Shown here piece after piece: positions 1-6,182 of a stretch of 8,390 bases of DNA. Numbering within the stretch: position 1 is the first letter of the stretch; each line of letters begins with the position of its first letter. The position numbers and the translations under genes are program-made. Source of the DNA: Comamonas sp. lk (GTDB lineage Bacteria; Pseudomonadota; Gammaproteobacteria; Burkholderiales; Burkholderiaceae_C); assembly GCA_945898105.1 (NCBI GenBank), contig CAMDHL010000083.1, positions 1 through 8,390 on the forward strand, in the 5' to 3' direction. The notes beneath the pieces are model-generated. The model saw nothing but the letters and a program-made list of their open reading frames with translations. It did no database searches and was not told the DNA's origin.

Positions 1-426
1 CAGACCTACAAAGTGTTGAACGTAGTTAACGGTCAGTTGCAGGAAAAAGAAGTGCCGATGCTGAACGCGCTAAACGAAGTGTTGCGCGACGACTTCATCA
101 AAGACTCGGTGGGCGGTGTCGATCGCTGGAACCGCGTCATAGAGAAAGCTGGTTTGCCGCATCGCCTAAGCGTGCCGCATAAAGCGTTTCACCGGAACAT
201 TGGCGCTTTGTCCGGCGCCAAAGTGTCGCCCGACGGCCGCGTGCTGTCCGAGCAGGAGTGGAGCGCCAAAGTTGCCGAGTGGTTGCCCACCGCGGAAGAT
301 CGTGCCTTTGTGCAAAGCCTGATGGGCCGTGTGGTCGAGCCGGGTAAGTTCGCCAACTGGATCGCACCACCTGCCATCGGCATCAACCGGCAGCCGGTGG
401 ATTTTGAATACGTTCGGTTTAATTAA
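1..426 (+). CDS. boxB: Benzoyl-CoA 2,3-epoxidase oxygenase subunit BoxB, C-terminal part
   Basis: The frame is open from base 1 and ends at TAA 424-426, so about 141 C-terminal residues of a protein of roughly 475 residues are visible. The gene starts outside the window, and the Met at base 13 is internal. BoxB is the diiron oxygenase that, with the reductase BoxA, converts benzoyl-CoA to its 2,3-epoxide using O2 and NADPH in the cytoplasm. The call rests on recognised family sequence, including DRWNRVIEKAG, PHKAFHRNIGAL, EPGKFANWIAPP and the terminal GINRQPVDFEYVRF, and on boxA lying downstream. The diiron ligands are expected upstream and cannot be checked here. The gene is followed by a 440-base structured gap rather than directly by boxA. 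Confidence 0.95.
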   Translation, partial: QTYKVLNVVNGQLQEKEVPMLNALNEVLRDDFIKDSVGGVDRWNRVIEKAGLPHRLSVPHKAFHRNIGALSGAKVSPDGRVLSEQEWSAKVAEWLPTAEDRAFVQSLMGRVVEPGKFANWIAPPAIGINRQPVDFEYVRFN

Positions 427-488
427 TTGCCGCGTTCGGCTGAATCCGCTTGGTGGCAGCGAACTGAAGATGGTTGGCGTGTAGGTTT

Positions 489-598
489 TGCTTTGTTGCT
501 GAACCCGCGCGGCGGCAGCGGTAGGCAGGGTTCCTCATGACGCGAGCGAAAAATCGTCACCCCGCCTACCGCTACCACCACGCTGCGAACGAGCTTGT
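489..598 (-). repeat. Structured stem-loop element, copy 1 (reverse orientation)
   Basis: Read on the - strand, bases 583-559 pair with 531-507 over 25 consecutive positions, with four G-U (T-G) wobbles and no mismatch. They enclose a 27-nt loop (558-532) that starts GACGATTTTTCGC and ends CGTCATGAGGA. On the + strand the same four wobble positions become A/C mismatches, so the - strand looks like the functional, RNA-like orientation. The loop matches that of copy 2 at 26 of 27 positions. Flanks touching the stem are also shared: TTCGCA precedes it (589-584) and GGGTTCAG follows it (506-499). The family is not recognised. It could be a small structured RNA, an mRNA processing or stabilising hairpin, or a REP-like mobile repeat. 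Confidence 0.85.
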
Positions 599-635
599 CG
601 GTGAGCCTACAGATTCGGATTGCCATTTCAGTCGA

Positions 636-662
636 CGAAAGTTCTGGCGGTTAGAACTTTCG
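636..662. repeat. Central perfect 10-bp hairpin
   Basis: CGAAAGTTCT (636-645) and AGAACTTTCG (653-662) are exact reverse complements separated by a 7-base spacer (GGCGGTT). The spacer's outer G and T could add a wobble pair. It sits close to the midpoint of the two larger inverted elements. No T-run follows on either strand, so it is a poor intrinsic terminator. It could be a protein-binding operator, an RNA hairpin in the boxB-boxA transcript, or part of one composite structure with its neighbours. Confidence 0.7.
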
Positions 663-706
663 CAGTAACACCCTCAATATTCGTGCTCTCTATATTCAGC
701 GTCCAC

Positions 707-816
707 ACCAGCCCCTTCGCAGAGGCCATGCAGGTCGGGGCCGGGCGACGATTTTTCGCTTGCGTCATGAGGAGCCCGGCCCCGGCCTGTATGGCCTCGG
801 GCTCAGAAAAACAGCA
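707..816 (+). repeat. Structured stem-loop element, copy 2 (forward orientation)
   Basis: Bases 722-746 pair with 774-798 over 25 consecutive positions, with two G-T (G-U) wobbles and no mismatch. The loop at 747-773 is 27 nt, identical to copy 1 except for one base (T761 here, C in copy 1 read in its own orientation). Stem sequence differs: only about 11-12 of 25 positions per arm agree with copy 1, although both stems are fully paired. The 15 bases before the stem, ending TTCGCA, match copy 1 at 12 of 15. The 18 bases after it, beginning GGGCTCAG, match at 14 of 18. It ends 50 bases before the boxA start codon, so it would lie in the boxA 5' leader. The function is unknown. Confidence 0.85.
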
Positions 817-866
817 CCGAAGTAATTGAAGACACAATCGCCACAACAACACCGCGACACCATGCC

Positions 867-2156
867 ATGAGCACAGACACCGCCGAACTGCTACAGCAAC
901 ATGTGATCGACCCCGAGGTCTGCATACGCTGCAACACCTGCGAAGCCACCTGCCCGGTGGGCGCAGTCACGCATGACAGCCGCAACTATGTGGTGGATGC
1001 GGATAAGTGCAACCACTGCATGGCCTGCGTCCCGCCCTGCCCCACAGGATCGATAGACCACTGGTTGCCGGTACTTCGCAGCAAGGCGTACACCTTACAA
1101 GAACAATTGTCTTGGGACGAATTGCCAGCGCCCCAAGAGCACATTGAAGCGCAATCGGTAGCTGACATTACCCAGGTGTCCGGCAGTACCGCTTTTGAGA
1201 TGGCTAGCAGCTCGGTGCAAGCCTCCGCAAGTATCCAGGCTACGGCGCCAGCTACAGACAATTTGAGCGCCATGGGCGCCACCTTGCCACCTTGGTCCGC
1301 AGCGCACCCCTACACCAATTTGCACGGCCCCAAGTCGCCCACCACCGCCACCGTCGTCGGCAATATGCAGGTCAATGAAGCTGGCACCGACAACGAAACG
1401 CACCACATCGTGCTGGACTTTGGCAGCATGCCTTTTCCGGTGTTAGAGGGCCAATCAATTGGCATCGTTGCGCCGGGTGTGGATGCCAGCGGGAGACCGC
1501 ATCATGCGCGCCAATATTCCATTGCCAGCCCACGCAACGGAGAGCGGCCCGGCTATAACAACTTGTCGCTCACGGTCAAGCGCGTGGTACAGGACCACCA
1601 AGGCCAAGCGGTCAAGGGCGTGGCGTCTAATTATTTGTGCGATCTGAAAACTGGCGACGCCGTGCAAGTCATCGGCCCATTTGGCAGCAGCTTTTTGATG
1701 CCCAATCATCCCGGCAGCCATATCGTGATGATTTGCACCGGCACCGGCAGCGCGCCCATGCGTGCCATGACTGAATGGCGCCGCCGCTTGCGGGCCAGTG
1801 GTAAGTTTGAAGGCGGCAAGCTCATGCTCTTCTTCGGCGCGCGCACCCAGCAGGAATTGCCGTATTTCGGGCCGTTGCAAAAGCTTCCGCAGGATTTCAT
1901 AGACATTCACTTTGCGTTTTCGCGTACGCCCGGCAAGCCTAAGCGCTATGTGCAGGACGTGATGCGCGAGGCCGCGCCGCAACTCGCAAGCTTGCTGCAA
2001 GATGCGCAGAGTCATTTCTATGTCTGCGGCCTCAAAAGCATGGAAGAAGGCGTGCTGCAAGCCTTGCGTGACATTGCGCTAGACGCGAATCTGGACTGGG
2101 CAACCATTGCCCAAGACTTGAAACAGCAAGGCCGCTTGCAGTTAGAGACGTACTGA
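867..2156 (+). CDS. boxA: Benzoyl-CoA 2,3-epoxidase reductase subunit BoxA
   Basis: This 429-residue iron-sulfur flavoprotein passes electrons from NADPH to the BoxB oxygenase during benzoyl-CoA epoxidation. The N-terminus carries two 4Fe-4S ferredoxin motifs: Cys19, 22, 25, 29 and Cys48, 51, 54, 58. After a linker rich in Ala, Ser and Gln (about residues 75-145) comes a ferredoxin-NADP reductase-like module. It has the FAD-binding RQYS motif at 215-218 and the nucleotide-binding GTGSAP around 292-297. The C-terminal [12 protein letters not shown] is typical of this fold. Domain order and length fit known BoxA proteins. ATG 867 is preferred because the ATG at 862 meets a stop after one codon. 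The ribosome-binding site is weak, and the upstream leader contains structured element copy 2. The partner gene boxB lies directly upstream. Confidence 0.96.
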   Translation: MSTDTAELLQQHVIDPEVCIRCNTCEATCPVGAVTHDSRNYVVDADKCNHCMACVPPCPTGSIDHWLPVLRSKAYTLQEQLSWDELPAPQEHIEAQSVADITQVSGSTAFEMASSSVQASASIQATAPATDNLSAMGATLPPWSAAHPYTNLHGPKSPTTATVVGNMQVNEAGTDNETHHIVLDFGSMPFPVLEGQSIGIVAPGVDASGRPHHARQYSIASPRNGERPGYNNLSLTVKRVVQDHQGQAVKGVASNYLCDLKTGDAVQVIGPFGSSFLMPNHPGSHIVMICTGTGSAPMRAMTEWRRRLRASGKFEGGKLMLFFGARTQQELPYFGPLQKLPQDFIDIHFAFSRTPGKPKRYVQDVMREAAPQLASLLQDAQSHFYVCGLKSMEEGVLQALRDIALDANLDWATIAQDLKQQGRLQLETY

Positions 2157-2165
2157 GAGTTTGCC

Positions 2166-2390
2166 TCACCGCTGCATCGTGATACCCTGCGAGGGCTTCA
2201 TCTCGTCACCGTCAGCCTTGTGACATTGACAAAACGCAGCCAACCCAGCGTACCCGGCCTGTTTTTGACCCCTGTGCCGATCAGTCTTGCAAACGGGGCA
2301 TCAGCAAGGCGAGGGGTATGGGTTGCGCTGGGTGCGTGCTTTAGCTTCAAGGATCTTCATTTGGTGATACATCGGCACTTTTTGTTTCAT
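2166..2390 (-). CDS. Possible Cys-rich small protein with in-frame TGA (candidate selenoprotein or broken gene)
   Basis: On the - strand an ATG at 2390-2388 follows a strong ribosome-binding site (GGAAAGGGG, 5 bases away). It opens 29 codons ending in NPYPSPC, then TGA (2303-2301), then 44 more codons to TGA 2168-2166. If the first TGA were selenocysteine, the 74-residue product would contain C-U-CPVC followed by a CQCH motif 19 residues on, resembling a metal-binding or redox-active small protein. The frame fills nearly all of the gap between boxA (ends 2156) and the kinase gene (starts 2389). I recognise no family. Alternatives are a 29-residue peptide with a normal stop, a pseudogene with a nonsense mutation, or chance. 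The motif and the gap fit are observed; recoding is inference. Confidence 0.3.
2266..2300 (-). promoter_or_regulatory. Imperfect SECIS-like hairpin after the in-frame TGA
   Basis: Directly after the TGA on the - strand, a 12-base arm (2300-2289) can pair with 2277-2266 at nine of twelve positions around an 11-base loop that has a G at its third position. Bacterial selenocysteine insertion elements are hairpins in this location with a G near the start of the apical loop. Three mismatches make this a weak candidate, and hairpins of this quality occur by chance. Confidence 0.18.
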
Positions 2391-4143
2391 GCGAACCCCT
2401 TTCCAATTTATCGATAGCCTGGGTTTTTTTAGCCCTGCGGTTGAAGGGAAAACACGGCGCATGGCCGAACTTTTTGCCTGGGTCGCGGTAGCTAATTGTT
2501 TGTTGGTGGCTTGTGTGCCCATGGCCCAGTACCCCTCATGGGTCGTGGGATTGGCTTGTGCATTACTTATGTCCATGGCCCTGTGCCTACGACTAACTCC
2601 TAACCCAGTTTGGTGCATCCATGCGATGTTGGGCATATTGATGGCCTTGATTTTTTACCTACTGGTTCATACGGGCGGGCTGGTATCGGCCATGACCGTG
2701 TGGTTGTCGATGTTGGCACTAATTCCATTTTTGCTGTTGCCTATCAAGCAAGCGTTTGTATGGCTGAGCCTACAAACCCTGTGTTTGGGCGCTGTTCTGT
2801 ATCTGGGCCTTACAGGTTGGTCCATGGGATCGGCTGAGTCACCCGATATGGTGGTTTGGGCTTGGGTCAATAAAGTGCTTGCCGCAGCGACTTTGTTGGG
2901 GATTCTGGTGTACTTGGACCACGTTCAAGGTCGACAGCTCAAGGTTTTGCAGTTGCAAAGTGATGAATTGAAGCGCACCCACGAAGACTTGATGCGTGCG
3001 CAAAGCCATAAGGACGAGTTCATCGCCTCGGTAGGACACGAATTACGCACGCCTATGAACGCCATTTTGGGGCTCAACGGTGTGCTTAAAGACCATTTAG
3101 CCCAGAATCCAAAAGACTTGGAGCAGGCTGAGTTGATTCGCCAGTCCACCCAGCGCCTATTGACTTTGGTCAATGAAATATTGGATTTTTCACAATTGCA
3201 AGCCCGGCGCATGCGTCTGGGCAGCCAACCCTACGCCTTAGCCATGGGGGTGCAAGCACTGTTTGCCCGCTACGAAAGCAGGCCCCGTGAGGCGACTATC
3301 CAAATGGTTTGCAGCATCGACCCAAGCTTGCCGCAGTGGGTGATGCTGGACGCCAGGCGTTTTCACCAAGTGTTGGAGAGCCTACTGGACAACGCCATCA
3401 AATTCACCCGCACAGGTCGCATTGATTTGCGCTGCACGCCATGCGAGATGGGTTTGCGCGTAGAAGTGCAAGACACCGGTATCGGCATGACGCAAGCTCA
3501 AAAAGCGCGGGTCTTTGGGCGCTTTGAGAAGGCCAACTCAGACGAGTTCAATTTGCACGAAGGCACTGGCCTGGGATTATCAATTTGCGAACAGTTGGTG
3601 CAACTTCAAGGTGGGCGATTGGATGTGAGCAGCGATTTAGGGGTGGGCTCTACCTTTTGGCTAGAAGTGCCACTGTTGGTAGCGCTTGCCCCGAAGCTTG
3701 GCGTGCAAATCACATCGCCGTCAGACATCAGCAGTCATGCGGCATTGCGGTTTTTGATCGTGGACGATCACCCGGTGAACTTGCTGGTAGCCAAAAGCAT
3801 GCTGCTGAAATTATGGCCGAATTCCACAGTGCACACTGTGAGCCAAGGGGTGCAGGCTTTAGCCTATTTGAGCGAGCAAACGGTCGATTTAGTGTTGGTA
3901 GATATGTTTATGCCTGACATAGACGGTCTGACCCTTACCAAGGCGATTCGTGCAATGCCTGGGTTCACCAACCACCTGCCGGTGCTTGGCATGACCGCTA
4001 GCAGCCAAACTTTGGACTGGCAGCGCTGCTTTGAAGCGGGCATGAACAATGTGGTGCTCAAGCCCATGGATTTACAAAAACTTCAGGAAGCAGTTGACAT
4101 GTGTTTTTGGAGTAGCACCCGTGGACAAGCCAATGTGGAATGA
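2389..4143 (+). CDS. Membrane-bound hybrid sensor histidine kinase (first of tandem pair)
   Basis: The product is 584 residues from ATG 2389. About six hydrophobic segments span roughly residues 25-175, followed by a short coiled-coil stretch. The HisKA domain has the phospho-acceptor His217 in GHELRTPMN. The ATPase domain has Asn335 (N box), DTGIGM and GTGLGL (392-397). The C-terminal receiver domain has Asp459/Asp460, phospho-acceptor Asp505 and Lys558. All key residues are intact, so autophosphorylation and internal relay are expected. There is no known extracellular or PAS sensor domain, so the signal is probably sensed in the membrane. ATG 2389 has no visible ribosome-binding site. ATG 2461 has GAAGGG 12 bases upstream, but the N-terminus before it resembles that of the downstream paralogue, which favours 2389. 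Its role in aromatic degradation is inferred from location only. Confidence 0.9.
   Translation: MRTPFQFIDSLGFFSPAVEGKTRRMAELFAWVAVANCLLVACVPMAQYPSWVVGLACALLMSMALCLRLTPNPVWCIHAMLGILMALIFYLLVHTGGLVSAMTVWLSMLALIPFLLLPIKQAFVWLSLQTLCLGAVLYLGLTGWSMGSAESPDMVVWAWVNKVLAAATLLGILVYLDHVQGRQLKVLQLQSDELKRTHEDLMRAQSHKDEFIASVGHELRTPMNAILGLNGVLKDHLAQNPKDLEQAELIRQSTQRLLTLVNEILDFSQLQARRMRLGSQPYALAMGVQALFARYESRPREATIQMVCSIDPSLPQWVMLDARRFHQVLESLLDNAIKFTRTGRIDLRCTPCEMGLRVEVQDTGIGMTQAQKARVFGRFEKANSDEFNLHEGTGLGLSICEQLVQLQGGRLDVSSDLGVGSTFWLEVPLLVALAPKLGVQITSPSDISSHAALRFLIVDDHPVNLLVAKSMLLKLWPNSTVHTVSQGVQALAYLSEQTVDLVLVDMFMPDIDGLTLTKAIRAMPGFTNHLPVLGMTASSQTLDWQRCFEAGMNNVVLKPMDLQKLQEAVDMCFWSSTRGQANVE
2396..2404 (-). promoter_or_regulatory. 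Strong Shine-Dalgarno sequence for the - strand frame
   Basis: The - strand reads GGAAAGGGG, then five bases (TTCGC), then ATG at 2390. This is a better ribosome-binding site than that of any + strand gene in the window. It is the main local evidence that the - strand frame from 2390 may be translated. It also lies inside the first codons of the assigned kinase frame, so purine enrichment by chance is possible. Confidence 0.4.
4109..4112 (+). promoter_or_regulatory. Ribosome-binding site deciding the second kinase start
   Basis: GGAG lies eight bases before GTG 4121, inside the last codons of the upstream kinase gene. It supports GTG 4121 over the far upstream ATG 4049, which would overlap the first gene by 95 bases. 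It also favours 4121 over ATG 4133, which has only a weak site. Confidence 0.55.
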
Positions 4144-5917
4144 GCTGCGCACCCATTGGCGCGCCGGCCAATGGACCTCTTTTTTCTTGGCCCTGACCCC
4201 GCCCAATTTACGTGCAGGTCGCTTGCCCTTTGTGTTTTTTTCGGGTGTAGTTTTAATAATCGTGATCAGCATGATGTGGCTGTTAACGCCCCATGTAGGC
4301 AGCTATGGGCCCCGCTTTTCCTTCATGGCATGCATCGCCTTGAGCTTGGGGTTTTTGAGCATAGGCGTGCCAACCCGGCGGGTTTTGGCCTTGATGGGTA
4401 TTTACGCTACTTTGCACATCGGCTTGGTGGCCTATTTTGGGCAAGGTATATTTTCACCCGTCATCAATTGGTTTTACCTGATACCAATTTTGATGATCCA
4501 CATCGATGGTCGCAAAGTGGGTTTGGTGTGGGGCGGCGTGTTGATCGGGAGTTTCTCCTTACTGTCATTTCTGACCCAAAGGGGCACCTTGCCGCAATGG
4601 ACTCCGTTGAACCAGGGTCATGATGTTTATGCGTTTTTGGTTTATGCGGTGACTGCAAGCAGCTTGATTGCCATCACCTTGACCTACCAAGTGTTCAGTG
4701 CGAAGGCTATTGAGGCGCTGCGCACCAGCAATGAAGAGCTGGAGGCACGGCGCCAAGACTTGCAGAAAATTCTCGACATTCGGGATCGATTTATTTCATC
4801 AGTTAGCCATGAGTTGCGCACTCCTATGAACGCCATCATGGGGTTCAATGACTTGCTGTGTCACAACCAAGCAAGCAACGCCAAAGCCATGGAGGTTTTG
4901 GCGTTGACCCAGCGATCAGGTGAGCACTTACTCACCGTGATCAACGATGTGTTGGACTATTCGCAATTTCAGTCCGGCAAACTGACGGTCAACCCCCAGT
5001 CTTTTGAACTGCGCAGTAGCGTTGGCAACGCAGCAGACTTGTTTTCTCATCGCTTAAGCAGCATGAAACTAGCTTTCTCGCACAAAGTGGATGCCCAACT
5101 GCCGACCTGGATTTGGGCGGATCGACACCGTTTGATGCAGATTCTGGTGAATCTATTGGGCAACGCCATTAAATTTACACCTGAAGGCAGCGTCAGCTTG
5201 AAGGTCAAGGCCGATGGGCTAGATATTTTGTTTGAGGTGCAGGACACGGGCATTGGCATTTCAGAGGAAAAACTGAATATCGTGTTTGACCGTTTTTCGC
5301 AAGCGACCGACCAAACCCAAGACTTATATGGCGGCAACGGACTGGGATTGACGATTTCCAAGCGTCTAGTGGAACTGATGGGCGGCAGCATTGGGGTACG
5401 GAGTCAATTGGGACAAGGCAGTTGTTTTTGGTTCAGGTTGCCACTCATCGCGGGGCAAGCGCCCATCCAGACGCAGGTAGCTGAATCCAAGCAAGAGAAC
5501 ATGCGCCAATTGCCGTGGCGTTTTTTGGTGGTCGATGACCTGCGGATCAACCGTCTGCTGCTTCGCCAGATGCTGTTGCTGGAATGCCCCAATGCCCAAA
5601 TTACAGAGGCGATTCACGGTTTAGAGGCGCTGCAAGCGATGCAAGGGGGAGTATTTGACTTGGTGTTCATGGACATGTTGATGCCTCAAATGGATGGCAT
5701 CGAAGCCTGCCGACGCATTCGAGCAGACTTACCTGTACCTCGCTGCTACACGCCTGTGCTGGGCTTGACAGCCAATGTCAACACCAGCGACAAAGAACGG
5801 TTTTTGGAGGCAGGTGCCAACGCGTTTTTGCTCAAGCCAGTTGCCCGTAAAGACCTGATGCGGGTTACCCATGATCTGCTGTTGGGCAACAAGCATCGAC
5901 CGATTGCTCTTGCGTGA
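4121..5917 (+). CDS. Membrane-bound hybrid sensor histidine kinase (second of tandem pair)
   Basis: From GTG 4121 the product is 598 residues (ATG 4133 is the alternative). Several hydrophobic segments occupy about residues 35-190. A coiled coil leads to the HisKA domain with His230 in SHELRTPMN. The ATPase domain has Asn348 in GNAIKFT, DTGIGI and GNGLGL. The C-terminal receiver has Asp472/Asp473, phospho-acceptor Asp518 and Lys572. The layout and HisKA sequence match the first kinase closely enough to indicate an old tandem duplication. The transmembrane part is much less alike, so the two may sense different signals or form heterodimers. The gene overlaps the end of the upstream one by 23 bases, which suggests translational coupling. 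Neither a phosphotransfer domain nor a separate DNA-binding regulator is encoded nearby. Confidence 0.92.
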   Translation: MDKPMWNELRTHWRAGQWTSFFLALTPPNLRAGRLPFVFFSGVVLIIVISMMWLLTPHVGSYGPRFSFMACIALSLGFLSIGVPTRRVLALMGIYATLHIGLVAYFGQGIFSPVINWFYLIPILMIHIDGRKVGLVWGGVLIGSFSLLSFLTQRGTLPQWTPLNQGHDVYAFLVYAVTASSLIAITLTYQVFSAKAIEALRTSNEELEARRQDLQKILDIRDRFISSVSHELRTPMNAIMGFNDLLCHNQASNAKAMEVLALTQRSGEHLLTVINDVLDYSQFQSGKLTVNPQSFELRSSVGNAADLFSHRLSSMKLAFSHKVDAQLPTWIWADRHRLMQILVNLLGNAIKFTPEGSVSLKVKADGLDILFEVQDTGIGISEEKLNIVFDRFSQATDQTQDLYGGNGLGLTISKRLVELMGGSIGVRSQLGQGSCFWFRLPLIAGQAPIQTQVAESKQENMRQLPWRFLVVDDLRINRLLLRQMLLLECPNAQITEAIHGLEALQAMQGGVFDLVFMDMLMPQMDGIEACRRIRADLPVPRCYTPVLGLTANVNTSDKERFLEAGANAFLLKPVARKDLMRVTHDLLLGNKHRPIALA

Positions 5918-5975
5918 TGCGCGCAAGCAATGTTGTAATCAGGTAACGTTAAATGCATGCGGGTAGACAACGAAG

Positions 5976-5994
5976 AGGGCCAAAATTCGGCCCC
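5976..5994. terminator. Weak GC-rich hairpin after the kinase genes
   Basis: GGGCC (5977-5981) pairs with GGCCC (5989-5993) around a 7-base A/T-rich loop, 59 bases after the second kinase stop. No T-run follows on either strand, so it would be at best a weak or Rho-assisted terminator. The remainder of the 265-base gap (5918-6182) shows no credible gene. Confidence 0.25.
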
Positions 5995-6114
5995 CGATTC
6001 TGACGCCATCAAGGGAACTATGAGTTCGTGCTTTACCATTACATCTCGGCATAAGCAGGAATCTACTGAACAGCTATTGGCCATTGGTTGAAGCAGCGAG
6101 GCCGCTTAAATTTC

Positions 6115-6131
6115 AAGACGTATTTAGTCTT
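6115..6131. promoter_or_regulatory. Inverted repeat upstream of paaH-like gene, possible operator
   Basis: AAGAC (6115-6119) and GTCTT (6127-6131) are exact reverse complements with a 7-base A/T-rich spacer, 51 bases before the dehydrogenase start codon. The 17-base dyad has the size of a dimeric repressor site and lies where a promoter would be expected. Half-sites this short can arise by chance, and I cannot name a regulator. Confidence 0.25.
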
Positions 6132-6182
6132 CCTTAACGGAACCCACATCATTTTTATTCAGCAGAGAAAAGTGCTAATCCC

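Larger units (their letters stand above)
427..866. other. Structured boxB-boxA intergenic region (440 bases)
   Basis: I see no credible gene in this gap; its short open frames have no family resemblance and cut through hairpins. It contains two inverted 110-nt stem-loop elements (489-598 and 707-816) and a perfect hairpin at 636-662. The element centres are near 545 and 760, so their midpoint (652.5) lies within the central hairpin. The arrangement is therefore nearly symmetrical. No T-run follows any of the stems, so none is a textbook intrinsic terminator. If boxB and boxA share a transcript, it must carry all three hairpins; alternatively boxA has its own promoter here. I could not identify a convincing -35/-10 pair. 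Confidence 0.8.

Noticed and set aside
489..816. Integron attC sites, CRISPR repeats or a tRNA gene as explanations for the structured elements.
   Set aside because: There is no attC core motif, the conserved part is the loop rather than a spaced direct repeat, there are only two inverted copies, and no cloverleaf or tRNA arms can be drawn.
1455..2060. A 201-codon open frame on the - strand.
   Set aside because: It lies wholly inside boxA in antisense and shows no recognisable domain; a by-product of the GC-rich coding strand.
2157..2240. An intrinsic terminator for boxA.
   Set aside because: Only short stems (for example CCCT-GCG-AGGG near 2184-2194) without any T-run were found.
2220..2417. 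A 65-codon + strand frame starting with GTG between boxA and the first kinase.
   Set aside because: It has no ribosome-binding site, runs into the kinase gene in another frame and shows no domain; the opposite-strand frame is the better candidate.
5291..5310. A stretch resembling the conserved loop core (TTTTTCGC followed by AAGCG) inside the second kinase gene.
   Set aside because: It encodes conserved kinase residues (DRFSQATD), has no flanking stem and matches the loop only briefly; coincidence.
5746..6084. A 112-codon - strand frame crossing the second kinase end and the following gap.
   Set aside because: Over half is antisense to the kinase receiver domain, and the rest has no recognisable motif.
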